Assembly: GCF_900188255.1 (NCBI RefSeq)
Contig: NZ_FZNS01000003.1
Location: 558,001 to 622,000 of the forward strand
DNA from: Hymenobacter mucosus
GTDB lineage: Bacteria > Bacteroidota > Bacteroidia > Cytophagales > Hymenobacteraceae
Reading direction: 5' to 3'
Length of the DNA: 64,000 nt
Part shown: positions 7,248-14,285 of the stretch, one piece after another
How the letters are laid out: each line of letters opens with the position of its first letter
Numbering within the stretch: position 1 is the stretch's first letter
Notes under the pieces: model-generated
What the model was told of the DNA's origin: nothing
The model's input: only the letters and a program-made list of their open reading frames with translations
Databases searched by the model: none
Program-made: the position numbers and the translations under genes

Positions 7248-8735
7248 CTACGCTGGCCGTAGCGGGCGTTTCTCCAGAATTAGGCTGGTGCGGAAGGTAT
7301 TGAGACTTTCTTCTAAGCCTACGGGATACACGTGCGGGTTTAAGAAGCGGCGGATGCTGGGGTCGAGGCTGAGGACCTCGCGGTGGGCGCGGGCGCGGCT
7401 TTCCTCTAGAGTAGGCAGTTGATGTACTAGCTTGCCGCGGCGGAAAATGGGTTCCAGCAATTCCCGGTAGGCTGCTTCGGGGCGCACCGAGCGGCGGCGG
7501 GTAGCGTCGAGGGGGTCGATGATGGTAAGGCGCTCGGGTAGGGGCTCGGCTACGTTATAGAGCATGTCGGCGCGGGGTTGGCCCTTCTCACTTTCATAAC
7601 GGCGTACCTGCAAGATGCCGGGGATGCTGGTTTTGGCTAGCTGCTCAGATAGTTTGATGGTGAAGTCCCAGCCCGAATCATCGGGTTTGCGTAGGGCCGC
7701 CAGCTTATACACACCTCCCAGAGCGGGCTGGTCGTAGGCCGTCACGAGTTGGGTACCAATGCCCCAGGTGTCGATGCGGGCGCCTTGTAGCTTAAGGCTG
7801 GTGATAAGGTTCTCCTCTAAGTCGTTGCTGGCTACGATGCGGACCTTCTCAAACCCAGCTTCATTGAGCAAGGCCCGAGCTTCCCGGCTGAGGTAAGCAA
7901 GGTCGCCGGAGTCGAGGCGAATACCGCCCAACTCGTGACCGTTAGCGCGCATTTCGCGGGCTACGCTAATGGCATGGCGCACGCCTTCCAGAGTATCGTA
8001 GGTATCTACCAAGAACACAGAATCGTCGGGGAAGGCGTTGGCATAGGCAGCAAACGCGGTAGGCTCGTCCTCAAAGGCCATTACCCAACTGTGGGCGTGG
8101 GTGCCTTTCACAGGAATGTTGAAGCGCTGACCGGCCAAGACGTTCGAGGTAGCATCAACCCCGCCCAAGTAAGCGGCCCGGCTCGCCGACAATCCCCCAT
8201 CAACGCCCTGGGCGCGGCGCAGTCCAAATTCTAGCACCGTGTCGGAGCCTGCGGCTTCGCGAATGCGCGATGCCTTGGTGGCTATCAGCGTCTGAAAATT
8301 AACGAGCGTGAGCAGCGCGGTTTCTACCAACTGCGCCTGTAGCAGGGGGCCTTGTACCCGTAGCAGGGGTTCGTTGCCAAATACAACGGTGCCTTCCGCT
8401 ACTGCATCTACATCACAGGTGAACTTCAGGTCGCGTAGGTAGTCGAGAAAGGCCTGGGGAAACATAGCTCCTCCGGTGGCACTCTTCAGGCTCCCTAAAT
8501 ACGCAAGGTCGTCGTCCGAGAAACGAAGATTCTCGAGCAAGTCAACGGCGTAGGCTAGGCCCGCTGCTACGGCGTAGCCGCCGCCAAAGGGCGCCTTGCG
8601 GAAGTACAGATGGAATACCGCTTCTCGGTCTTGCAGCCCCTGTTGCCAGTAGCCGTAGGCCATAGTAACCTGGTAGAGGTCGGTGAGTAAGCTAAGGGAG
8701 GGAGCGTAGAGGCCGGATAGGGGAGCAGGGTTCAT
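7248..8735 (-). CDS. pncB: Nicotinate phosphoribosyltransferase
   Basis: Makes nicotinate mononucleotide from nicotinate and PRPP in NAD salvage. Recognisable segments are LLTDLYQVTMAYGYW at the N terminus, FGLRRAQGVDGG near residue 170, KGTHAHSWVMAF near 210 (the histidine phosphorylated in the family), DTYDTLEGVRHA, GIRLDSGDLAYLS near 270, and IVASNDLEENLI. At 495 residues it is of the longer bacterial type. I chose the ATG at 8735 (MNPAPLSGLYAPSLSLLTD). A GTG 57 bases upstream would add a stretch with no family match. It is transcribed alone; a TACCTTGG sequence some 30 bases upstream is a possible -7 box. Confidence 0.93.
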   Translation of the reverse strand: MNPAPLSGLYAPSLSLLTDLYQVTMAYGYWQQGLQDREAVFHLYFRKAPFGGGYAVAAGLAYAVDLLENLRFSDDDLAYLGSLKSATGGAMFPQAFLDYLRDLKFTCDVDAVAEGTVVFGNEPLLRVQGPLLQAQLVETALLTLVNFQTLIATKASRIREAAGSDTVLEFGLRRAQGVDGGLSASRAAYLGGVDATSNVLAGQRFNIPVKGTHAHSWVMAFEDEPTAFAAYANAFPDDSVFLVDTYDTLEGVRHAISVAREMRANGHELGGIRLDSGDLAYLSREARALLNEAGFEKVRIVASNDLEENLITSLKLQGARIDTWGIGTQLVTAYDQPALGGVYKLAALRKPDDSGWDFTIKLSEQLAKTSIPGILQVRRYESEKGQPRADMLYNVAEPLPERLTIIDPLDATRRRSVRPEAAYRELLEPIFRRGKLVHQLPTLEESRARAHREVLSLDPSIRRFLNPHVYPVGLEESLNTFRTSLILEKRPLRPA

Positions 8736-9076
8736 GCAAATAAAAGGCAGTGAGGTCTCCAAGGTACGGTCTTCGGGGCGATATGGAAACACATGCCCGT
8801 ATGCCTGCCTCTACCCTGGTAGTTTGCCCAAGCTTCTCGCTGTAGCTTACTCGTTCCCGTGCATGATCTGCTGGTCTTTTCTTGCTGGCGAGCTAATTAG
8901 CTGCGTTTGCAGTGCCCAGGAGAGTAGTAGGCCCCGTAAGCAACTTGAGGCCTGGTTTGTTGCAAGTGGTATAGGTTGGTGCTTTTGCGGAGCAACAAGT
9001 AGCGCAAGCGCATCTGCAAGCCAATATCCGTAGACGAAGCTAAACCGTACACTCGTTTTCCTATTTTCCCGGCACC
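8736..9076. other. Intergenic region between pncB and the DUF1345 gene
   Basis: This 341-base gap lies between divergent genes and so should hold both promoters. On the minus strand TACCTTGG (around 8759-8766) resembles the TAnnTTTG box and would serve pncB. I found no convincing box for the plus strand. A plus-strand open frame across it (8734-9033) is cysteine-, serine- and alanine-rich without family features and I regard it as chance. Confidence 0.45.
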
Positions 9077-9766
9077 TTGGCGGCTTCTTCCTCTACTCCT
9101 GATGGGTTCCTTATGCGCCGAGTGGCAGAGTTGCCAGCTTGGCAACGATTAGCGTTGGGCGTACTACCGGCGGCCTTGCTCTACGCGGTAATACCTAGCT
9201 CCTGGCCCCTGCTCCTGCGCTTGTTAGTAGCGTGGGACGGGTTTGCGCTGAGCACGCTACTGCTTACCTGGGCCATCATCCTTACCGCCGATGTGCATGA
9301 CATTCGGCGCGTCGCTACCCGCGAAGATCCGGGCCGCGTCGCCTCGTTTGGCTTCGTGCTGGTGGCTGCCGGGGCGAGCTTGGTTGCAGTAGTTGTGCTG
9401 CTGGCCTCCATGCGCCAAACTGCCGACCCATTACTATGGCCGCATGTGCTAGCAAGTATTGCTGGCGTAGCTACGGCGTGGCTGTTGGTGCACACGCTGT
9501 TCACGTTGCGATACGCGCATCTGTTCTATGGGGTAGCGGCCGGCCACTCGGTAGGCGGACTAGAGTTTCCAGGTAACGAGCCGGAACCCGACTACCTTGA
9601 CTTCGCCTACTTCTCGTTTGTGATAGGCATGACGGCTCAAACAGCCGATGTGAGCATTTCCGGCCGCCGTATTCGGCGGCTGTGCCTGCTCCATGGGCTG
9701 TTATCGTTTGGGTTCAATACGGCCGTTGTGGCCCTCACCATTAGTGGATTGGCGGGGCTACTGTAG
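9077..9766 (+). CDS. DUF1345 family integral membrane protein
   Basis: A protein of up to 229 residues with four or five membrane helices: LALGVLPAALLYAVI, FALSTLLLTWAIILT, FGFVLVAAGASLVAVVVLLAS, HVLASIAGVATAWLLVHTLF and LLSFGFNTAVVALTISGLAGLL. The DUF1345 signature is clear at the C terminus: DYLDFAYFSFVIGMTAQTAD, then SGRRIRRLCLLHG. Function of the family is unknown. The frame starts at a TTG (9077); an ATG at 9113 (MRRVAELPAWQRLALG) is an equally good start and would give 217 residues. It converges with the STAS-like gene, only 11 bases apart. Confidence 0.85.
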   Translation: MAASSSTPDGFLMRRVAELPAWQRLALGVLPAALLYAVIPSSWPLLLRLLVAWDGFALSTLLLTWAIILTADVHDIRRVATREDPGRVASFGFVLVAAGASLVAVVVLLASMRQTADPLLWPHVLASIAGVATAWLLVHTLFTLRYAHLFYGVAAGHSVGGLEFPGNEPEPDYLDFAYFSFVIGMTAQTADVSISGRRIRRLCLLHGLLSFGFNTAVVALTISGLAGLL

Positions 9767-9777
9767 GCTAGCTGCGT

Positions 9778-10152
9778 TCAGGCTGCTAGCGGTACGGCCG
9801 ACTGCCGGCGGTTGCAATAGCGCTCCGCATCAAGCAAGGATGGCAATACCGCCGGAAAGGCTGCGGTGGGGAGCTTAGCCGCCAGCTGATGGGTAGCCGT
9901 ACCCACGTGGCATAGTACCAAGGACACGTTGCGCTGTTGTAGACGGCGGTAGTAGCGCAGCAGTACGCGCAATGCCGAGAGCGGCAAACGGCGCAGGTGG
10001 CTACAATCAACCCAAATGCTGGATTTGCCGCTACGGCTGGCCCGGCGCAGGGCATAAGCCAGAGAGGCGGCAGGGGCCCCAGCATCGGTAGGGTCGGTAT
10101 CGGTTAGGATGAGCAGGTAGCTCTGGGGTAGGATTTCGCGGTACACTTCCAT
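9778..10152 (-). CDS. STAS-like domain protein
   Basis: A 124-residue soluble protein whose middle matches a STAS fold: SYLLILTDTDPTDA as the first strand, then a helix AASLAYALRRASRSG, then SSIWVDCSHLRRLPLSALRVLLRYYRRL and VSLVLCHVG. In classical anti-sigma antagonists the position after the 'vDcs.l..ld' strand carries a phosphorylated Ser; here the segment is DCSHLRRLPLSA. STAS proteins usually bind kinase or phosphatase partners; none is adjacent. Start ATG at 10152. The next gene upstream is a divergent LuxR-type response regulator. The fold call is from pattern and is moderately sure. Confidence 0.6.
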   Translation of the reverse strand: MEVYREILPQSYLLILTDTDPTDAGAPAASLAYALRRASRSGKSSIWVDCSHLRRLPLSALRVLLRYYRRLQQRNVSLVLCHVGTATHQLAAKLPTAAFPAVLPSLLDAERYCNRRQSAVPLAA

Positions 10153-10582
10153 GGTGGGGCTGGAGTGAAGAACAGGTCGGAAAACTGTAAATGTATGAGT
10201 CCTGAGTACGATTAAAAACAGTGTAAGTACGGGTTTTGGCCAGGAAAAATCCTGTCCAATGTCGGGTAAATACTGGTCTGGTAATCAAGGTTTCAGCGCG
10301 CATAGAAGCAAAAAACACCAGACGGGTGCTGCCACTTAGTGGGAGGGGTTACGCAACCTATACCGACATTTTGTGTACCTATGCGCGCATTTGAGCACTG
10401 CCGCCGACGTGATAAGCTCGTCAGTAAGAGCATAATGCCAACTCAAGACGGGCTCCATCTGAAAAAATGGATATATCCGGTCCCGAATAATTACGTACTA
10501 CCTTACGACCCTACCTGAATCTCTTAGGTCTTTTGTACCTGGGGTATGAGTTAGATATGTGTCTGGTTTTAGACCTCACTTT
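10153..10582. other. 430-base divergent intergenic region with a GCGCGCATAG inverted repeat
   Basis: The gap lies between the divergent STAS-like and response-regulator genes. It holds a perfect 10-bp inverted repeat: GCGCGCATAG at 10296-10305 and CTATGCGCGC at 10379-10388, 73 bases apart. That spacing suits DNA looping or two half-sites better than a hairpin. No open frame looks coding and no full -33/-7 promoter is evident; TTTTGTACC near 10531 is a weak candidate. Confidence 0.5.
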
Positions 10583-11236
10583 ATGATTCGAGTACTTCTG
10601 GCTGATGATCATGCCATTCTGCGGAATGGAATTCGAGCATTACTTTCGGATGAGCCCGGAATTGAAGTAAGTGGAGAAGCCGGCAATGGGCAGGCCTTGC
10701 TAGAGTTGCTGGAGTCTACCCCCACCGACGTGGTGTTGATGGACATCAACATGCCCGTGCTAGACGGCTTTGCTACCATGGCTATTCTGCGGGAGCAGTT
10801 TCCTACGGTGCGCGTGCTGGCTCTGTCCATGCTCAACCACGAAAACTACGTGCACCAAATGCTGCAAGCCGGTGCCCTGGGCTACGTACTCAAAAATGCA
10901 GACAGCAGCGAAATCATTTACGGCATCCGGGTAGTAGCCTCGGGGCGGCCTTTCCTGTCGTCGGAGATTGGGCTCGACATGCTCAATAAGGTAGTGCAGC
11001 GCGGCACGCCCGAAACAGCGGGAATCATTGGCCGCAAAGTAGGGGAGCTGTCGGGCCGAGAGATGGAAGTGCTACGCTTGATTGGCGAAGGACTCACGAA
11101 CGCGGAAATAGCCGATAAGCTGTTCACTAGCAAGCGCACAATTGAAACCCACCGCCAAAACATCATCGAGAAAACCCAAGCCAAGAACACGGCCGCTCTC
11201 ATTCGCTACGCTATGAGTCAAGGGCTTATTGACTAA
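10583..11236 (+). CDS. NarL/FixJ-type response regulator
   Basis: A 217-residue two-domain regulator. The receiver domain (1-120) has the acidic pair in LLADDHAILRNG, the phospho-acceptor Asp in VVLMDINMPVLDG near residue 55, the Ser of VLALSMLNHE and the Lys in GYVLKNADSSE. The C-terminal LuxR HTH (about 150-217) reads LSGREMEVLRLIGEGLTNAEIADKLFTSKRTIETHRQNI, a textbook DNA-recognition helix. I chose the ATG at 10583 (MIRVLLADDH) over an upstream in-frame GTG. No histidine kinase is adjacent; the six-PAS kinase at 34.8-37.8 kb lies too far away to be called its partner. It probably binds upstream DNA. Confidence 0.93.
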   Translation: MIRVLLADDHAILRNGIRALLSDEPGIEVSGEAGNGQALLELLESTPTDVVLMDINMPVLDGFATMAILREQFPTVRVLALSMLNHENYVHQMLQAGALGYVLKNADSSEIIYGIRVVASGRPFLSSEIGLDMLNKVVQRGTPETAGIIGRKVGELSGREMEVLRLIGEGLTNAEIADKLFTSKRTIETHRQNIIEKTQAKNTAALIRYAMSQGLID

Positions 11237-11258
11237 GCGCCCGGCACTTTGCTGCTCA

Positions 11259-11327
11259 GAAACCGACAGCGGGAGCTGGATAAACAGGCCTTGCTAGGCC
11301 TCTTATCCAACTCCCGCTGTCGGTTTC
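11259..11327. terminator. Terminator hairpin after the response regulator gene
   Basis: Arms of 17 bp (GAAACCGACAGCGGGAG and complement), one mismatch, then 7 more paired bases (TGGATAA/TTATCCA), with a small inner hairpin GGCCT..AGGCC as the loop. It follows the regulator by 22 bases and precedes the convergent tRNA gene. Confidence 0.85.
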
Positions 11328-11340
11328 TTTCGTGATGTAG

Positions 11341-11412
11341 TAGCCGCGGCGGGAATCGAACCCACATCTAAAGTTTAGGAAACCCTTATTCTATCCGTTG
11401 AACTACGCAGCC
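11341..11412 (-). tRNA. tRNA-Arg(CCU)
   Basis: The minus strand folds as a complete 72-base cloverleaf: acceptor GGCTGCG with CGCGGCT (first pair a G-U wobble) and discriminator A; D arm GTTC/GAAT; anticodon arm AGGGT, loop TTCCTAA, ACTTT, giving anticodon CCT; a 4-base variable loop; and T arm GTGGG, loop TTCGATT, CCCGC. The 3' CCA is not encoded and must be added enzymatically. The anticodon reads AGG codons. It sits alone between the regulator terminator and the DUF2652 gene, with a good promoter about 20 bases upstream. Confidence 0.95.
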
Positions 11413-11432
11413 AAGTAGGACTATAGATTTGG

Positions 11433-11464
11433 CAAAGCTACGGGGAAAGCCTCGGTTGCCCAAA
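11433..11464 (-). promoter_or_regulatory. Bacteroidota-type promoter of the tRNA-Arg gene
   Basis: On the minus strand TTTG (11461-11464) is followed after 20 bases by TAGCTTTG (11433-11440). This matches the Bacteroidota primary sigma consensus (TTG, 17-23 bases, TAnnTTTG). Initiation about 7 bases further on would leave a leader of roughly a dozen bases before the tRNA. Confidence 0.8.
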
Positions 11465-11547
11465 TTGGCGCTTTCCCCGTACGTGGGGGTAGTGTACCTT
11501 TCGGTCCTGATTTTCATTGTTCTTCCCATTCCCTCTCCCCTCGCTAC

Positions 11548-12711
11548 ATGGGCTTGCTGGATGAAATGCGCGCCGCCCGCCGAGCCGCTGGGGCTAACCG
11601 CCCGCGCCTACCCGAAACGGACGATACGGGCATGGTGCCGGCCTTACTGTTCATTCCGGACATAAGCGGCTTTACGCGCTTTATTGAGGAATCTGAAAGC
11701 CCCCAGGCCCCTTATCTGGTAGCCGACCTGCTGGAAATTCTGATTGAAGCCAACATTCTGGATTTGCAGGTAAACGAGATTCAGGGCGACGCCGTGCTAT
11801 TCTACCGCCTAGGGCCGCCGCCCACGGTGCGCGAACTGGTGCAACAGTGCCGCCGCATCTACCTCGACTTCCAGAACTACTTGCGCCTGGTGGAGCGCGA
11901 CACGGGCTCGGAACTGGGCGCCGTACTGGCCGAACAGATGCTCACGCTCAAAATCATTGTACACTACGGAGCCGTGAGCGTGGCCCAAATTCGGGAGTAC
12001 ACCAAGCTAATGGGGCGCGACGTGATTGTGGTGCACCGCCTACTCAAAAACAACGTGACCGGCTCGGAGTATGTGTTGCTGTCGGATGGTTACGTGCAAA
12101 CCCAGTCGGCCGAGGACTTGGCGCGGAGCTTTTCTTGGACGCGCCTGCTCCACGGCTCTACCTTCTATGAGCACCTCGGGGAGGTCGGCTACCGCTACGC
12201 CCACCTTTCGCCCTTGCGCCTGTTGCTAAACTCCCCCGATGCCAACCCCGCCTTGCCTAGCCGCGGGTGCGCCATAAAAGTGCGGCGGGCCATCCGGGCC
12301 TCAGCCCCCTACGTGTTGCGCGTGCTAACTAACTTCCGCTTGCGGCCGCACTGGATGGAAGGCGCTTCTGCCGTGCACTACGATGTGACCAAGGTAGGTC
12401 GCCTCGGAACAAGCTATAAGGTGGATGTATTCCAAGGGCAGATTGATTTTCAAGCGGTGCAGCGCTTTCAAGACGATGATGACCGCTTAGAGTACGTGGA
12501 GAAGATTTCACACTTCCGCCTTTTTCCTAATTCGCTGCTCTTTTGTTACCTCGAAACCGTTGACCTGGAGCACTGCCTGGTTACGTTGGAGTTCCGCTAC
12601 GGCCATATTGCCAGCCGCCACCGTCTCGTCCGGTTCGGGCAGCTTCGGCGCATGCACCGCTTTTTGGGCCGCTCCTTACAAGGGCTAGCGGCCGTATGCG
12701 AGAAGAAGTAA
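11548..12711 (+). CDS. DUF2652 protein with a class III nucleotide cyclase-like N-terminal domain
   Basis: A 387-residue soluble protein of the Bacteroidota DUF2652 family. Residues about 30-200 follow the class III cyclase layout: FIPDISGFTRF (like the D-I-x-x-F-T metal motif, Asp38), EIQGDAVLFY (second metal Asp81), then KIIVHYGAVSV and MGRDVIVVHRLLKN. The last matches the 'G..VN.A.RL' helix, but its transition-state Asn is Ile (160) while Arg164 is kept. This suggests a damaged or altered active site, so it may bind rather than make a nucleotide. Residues about 240-387 form a second domain without an obvious match. The ATG at 11548 is clear. The gene is convergent with the HD/PycTM gene, sharing a bidirectional terminator. 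Confidence 0.85.
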   Translation: MGLLDEMRAARRAAGANRPRLPETDDTGMVPALLFIPDISGFTRFIEESESPQAPYLVADLLEILIEANILDLQVNEIQGDAVLFYRLGPPPTVRELVQQCRRIYLDFQNYLRLVERDTGSELGAVLAEQMLTLKIIVHYGAVSVAQIREYTKLMGRDVIVVHRLLKNNVTGSEYVLLSDGYVQTQSAEDLARSFSWTRLLHGSTFYEHLGEVGYRYAHLSPLRLLLNSPDANPALPSRGCAIKVRRAIRASAPYVLRVLTNFRLRPHWMEGASAVHYDVTKVGRLGTSYKVDVFQGQIDFQAVQRFQDDDDRLEYVEKISHFRLFPNSLLFCYLETVDLEHCLVTLEFRYGHIASRHRLVRFGQLRRMHRFLGRSLQGLAAVCEKK

Positions 12712-12722
12712 ACAACCTCCTA

Positions 12723-12773
12723 AAGAAAGAGCGGGCTGCCAGGTGTAGAACACCTGGCAGCCCGCTCTTTCTT
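12723..12773. terminator. Bidirectional hairpin terminator with 24-bp perfect arms
   Basis: Perfect inverted repeat with arms of 24 bp around a 3-base AGA loop; the outer ends are AAGAAAGAGCGGG and CCCGCTCTTTCTT. It lies between the convergent DUF2652 and HD/PycTM genes and can end both. Confidence 0.92.
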
Positions 12774-12790
12774 ACTACTCCGTGAGTAGC

Positions 12791-14038
12791 TTACGACTTG
12801 TATAGCAGAACGATACCAAAGGACAGTGCCGTCAAAATCAGGCCTACCATGAAGATGGTGTAGCTCAGGCGCAGGAGTCGGTATTTGCGCGTGAGTACGT
12901 CGCCGAGGTAGTAGATGTCCGTAATCATATTGGTGTACAGGGCATCTTTTTGGCGCATGATTTCATTCATGCCATCCTGGAAGTTGTCGAGACTAAGCTT
13001 GCTGAAGTTACCGAAGAACAGCAGGTTCACGCGGCGGTTGGTCGCAATCTGAGGGCTGCGCTTCAGCCACTTGAAGCTGGTCACATCGGGTTGGGCGCAC
13101 AGAATAGCCGTTACGACCGAGCCCAGCGCCGTGATAAGCAGAATGCTCATAGGAATGGATACCACCGGGTTTCGTAGGAGCCCTACGTTGCTCAGTGCCG
13201 CCGACTTACCACCTAGCTTGGCGCCGAAATAAGTGATAATCAAGGACATGAGTACCGCGTTCAGCGAAATCATCATGTTCGCCTTCTTGTCGGCCATGTC
13301 CGAGAGCTTCATGTGGTTGCTATACATGGTGCGGAACATGGTCTCGATACCCCGCTTCGGCTCTGCAAACGTACCTTCGGCCTCCTCTTTCTTCTTCTTT
13401 TTCTTTTTCTCGGTCTTTTTCAGCTTATCGCGCTGGTCCTGCACGTTGGCTTTGTACTGCTCGGCGTAGCGGGTTTTGGCGGCGTCGGTGTAGTACTTTG
13501 AGCCGATTAAGAAATCAAGCTGGCTTTCGGCCCACTCCACATTGGTGTAGGTCTTGCCCAGCATTGTTTCCCACTCGGCGCGGAGCAGCTCGGCATTAGC
13601 CAAAAAATCTTCGCGGCCCAGGTTGCTCATGTCGGCATCCACAAGCAGCTGCTGCAAAGGCGTATCGCGCGACTCATTGCGGTGCGTGGCCCGAATCGTG
13701 TCTTTGATGACGGCAATGCGCTCGGCGGGGTAGCCCTGCTGGCTTAGCCACTGCTCGGCCCGCTCCATGCTGCGGTACTCGTGCCCGTCATATACGTCTA
13801 CGTAGCCAGCGTCGTGAAACCAGGCGGCTAGCACCAAGGCTTCCTGGTCGGCTTCGGAAAGGCCAGCCGCTTCGCCCAGGGCGCGCGCTTCCTTCACAAC
13901 GGTAGCCGTATGCTTGAGCGAATGGTATACCAATCCGGGAGGAAGTTTTTCCTCGAACAGTGCCGTGATGTGGGCCTTGGCTTGCTTAATAATCTCCGCC
14001 TTCGTTTTGGCGGGCGGGAACGTCGGGAGAGTTTCCAT
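12791..14038 (-). CDS. HD-domain phosphohydrolase fused to a Pycsar-effector-like (DUF5706) membrane domain
   Basis: A 415-residue protein. Residues 25-140 are an HD domain with metal ligands in YHSLKHT (His39/43), WFHDAGY (His75-Asp76), GHEYRS (His86), ATHR (His119) and VDADMSNLG (Asp134/136). Residues about 205-220 are a highly charged linker with a run of seven lysines. Residues 235-415 match the PycTM-type module: SDMADKKANMMISLNAVLMSL, a second helix pair near 295-315, the NLLFFGNFSKLS motif near 338-350, and a last helix at 393-413. In Pycsar anti-phage systems this membrane module responds to cyclic pyrimidine nucleotides; here the cyclase is absent and the HD domain could make or break a nucleotide. 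ATG at 14038 (METLPTFPPAKTK). Confidence 0.85.
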   Translation of the reverse strand: METLPTFPPAKTKAEIIKQAKAHITALFEEKLPPGLVYHSLKHTATVVKEARALGEAAGLSEADQEALVLAAWFHDAGYVDVYDGHEYRSMERAEQWLSQQGYPAERIAVIKDTIRATHRNESRDTPLQQLLVDADMSNLGREDFLANAELLRAEWETMLGKTYTNVEWAESQLDFLIGSKYYTDAAKTRYAEQYKANVQDQRDKLKKTEKKKKKKKEEAEGTFAEPKRGIETMFRTMYSNHMKLSDMADKKANMMISLNAVLMSLIITYFGAKLGGKSAALSNVGLLRNPVVSIPMSILLITALGSVVTAILCAQPDVTSFKWLKRSPQIATNRRVNLLFFGNFSKLSLDNFQDGMNEIMRQKDALYTNMITDIYYLGDVLTRKYRLLRLSYTIFMVGLILTALSFGIVLLYKS

Positions 14039-14285
14039 GCGGCGGGAAATAAAAGAATAGCAGGGCCAAAAAGTCCAGCTCGAATTAGAACGCAACTGAG
14101 CAGTTCAGGTTTTACAGAGGAGGCACTGAACCGAAGCAGATGAAATTGCGTAGGGCAGGCACGTCCTCTTTTGCTCCCGCAACATTGTGTACGCTCGGTA
14201 AGTTTACCGTATTTTTCATAACCTGCTCTCTGATAGCTCGCGGAACCCCGCCGGTACAAAGCTCTTTCGTATTCTGCCTCTCTGT

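Noticed and set aside
8734..9033. 99-codon plus-strand open frame upstream of the DUF1345 gene
   Set aside because: It lies over the divergent promoter region, starts next to the pncB start, and is Cys/Ser-rich with no family features.
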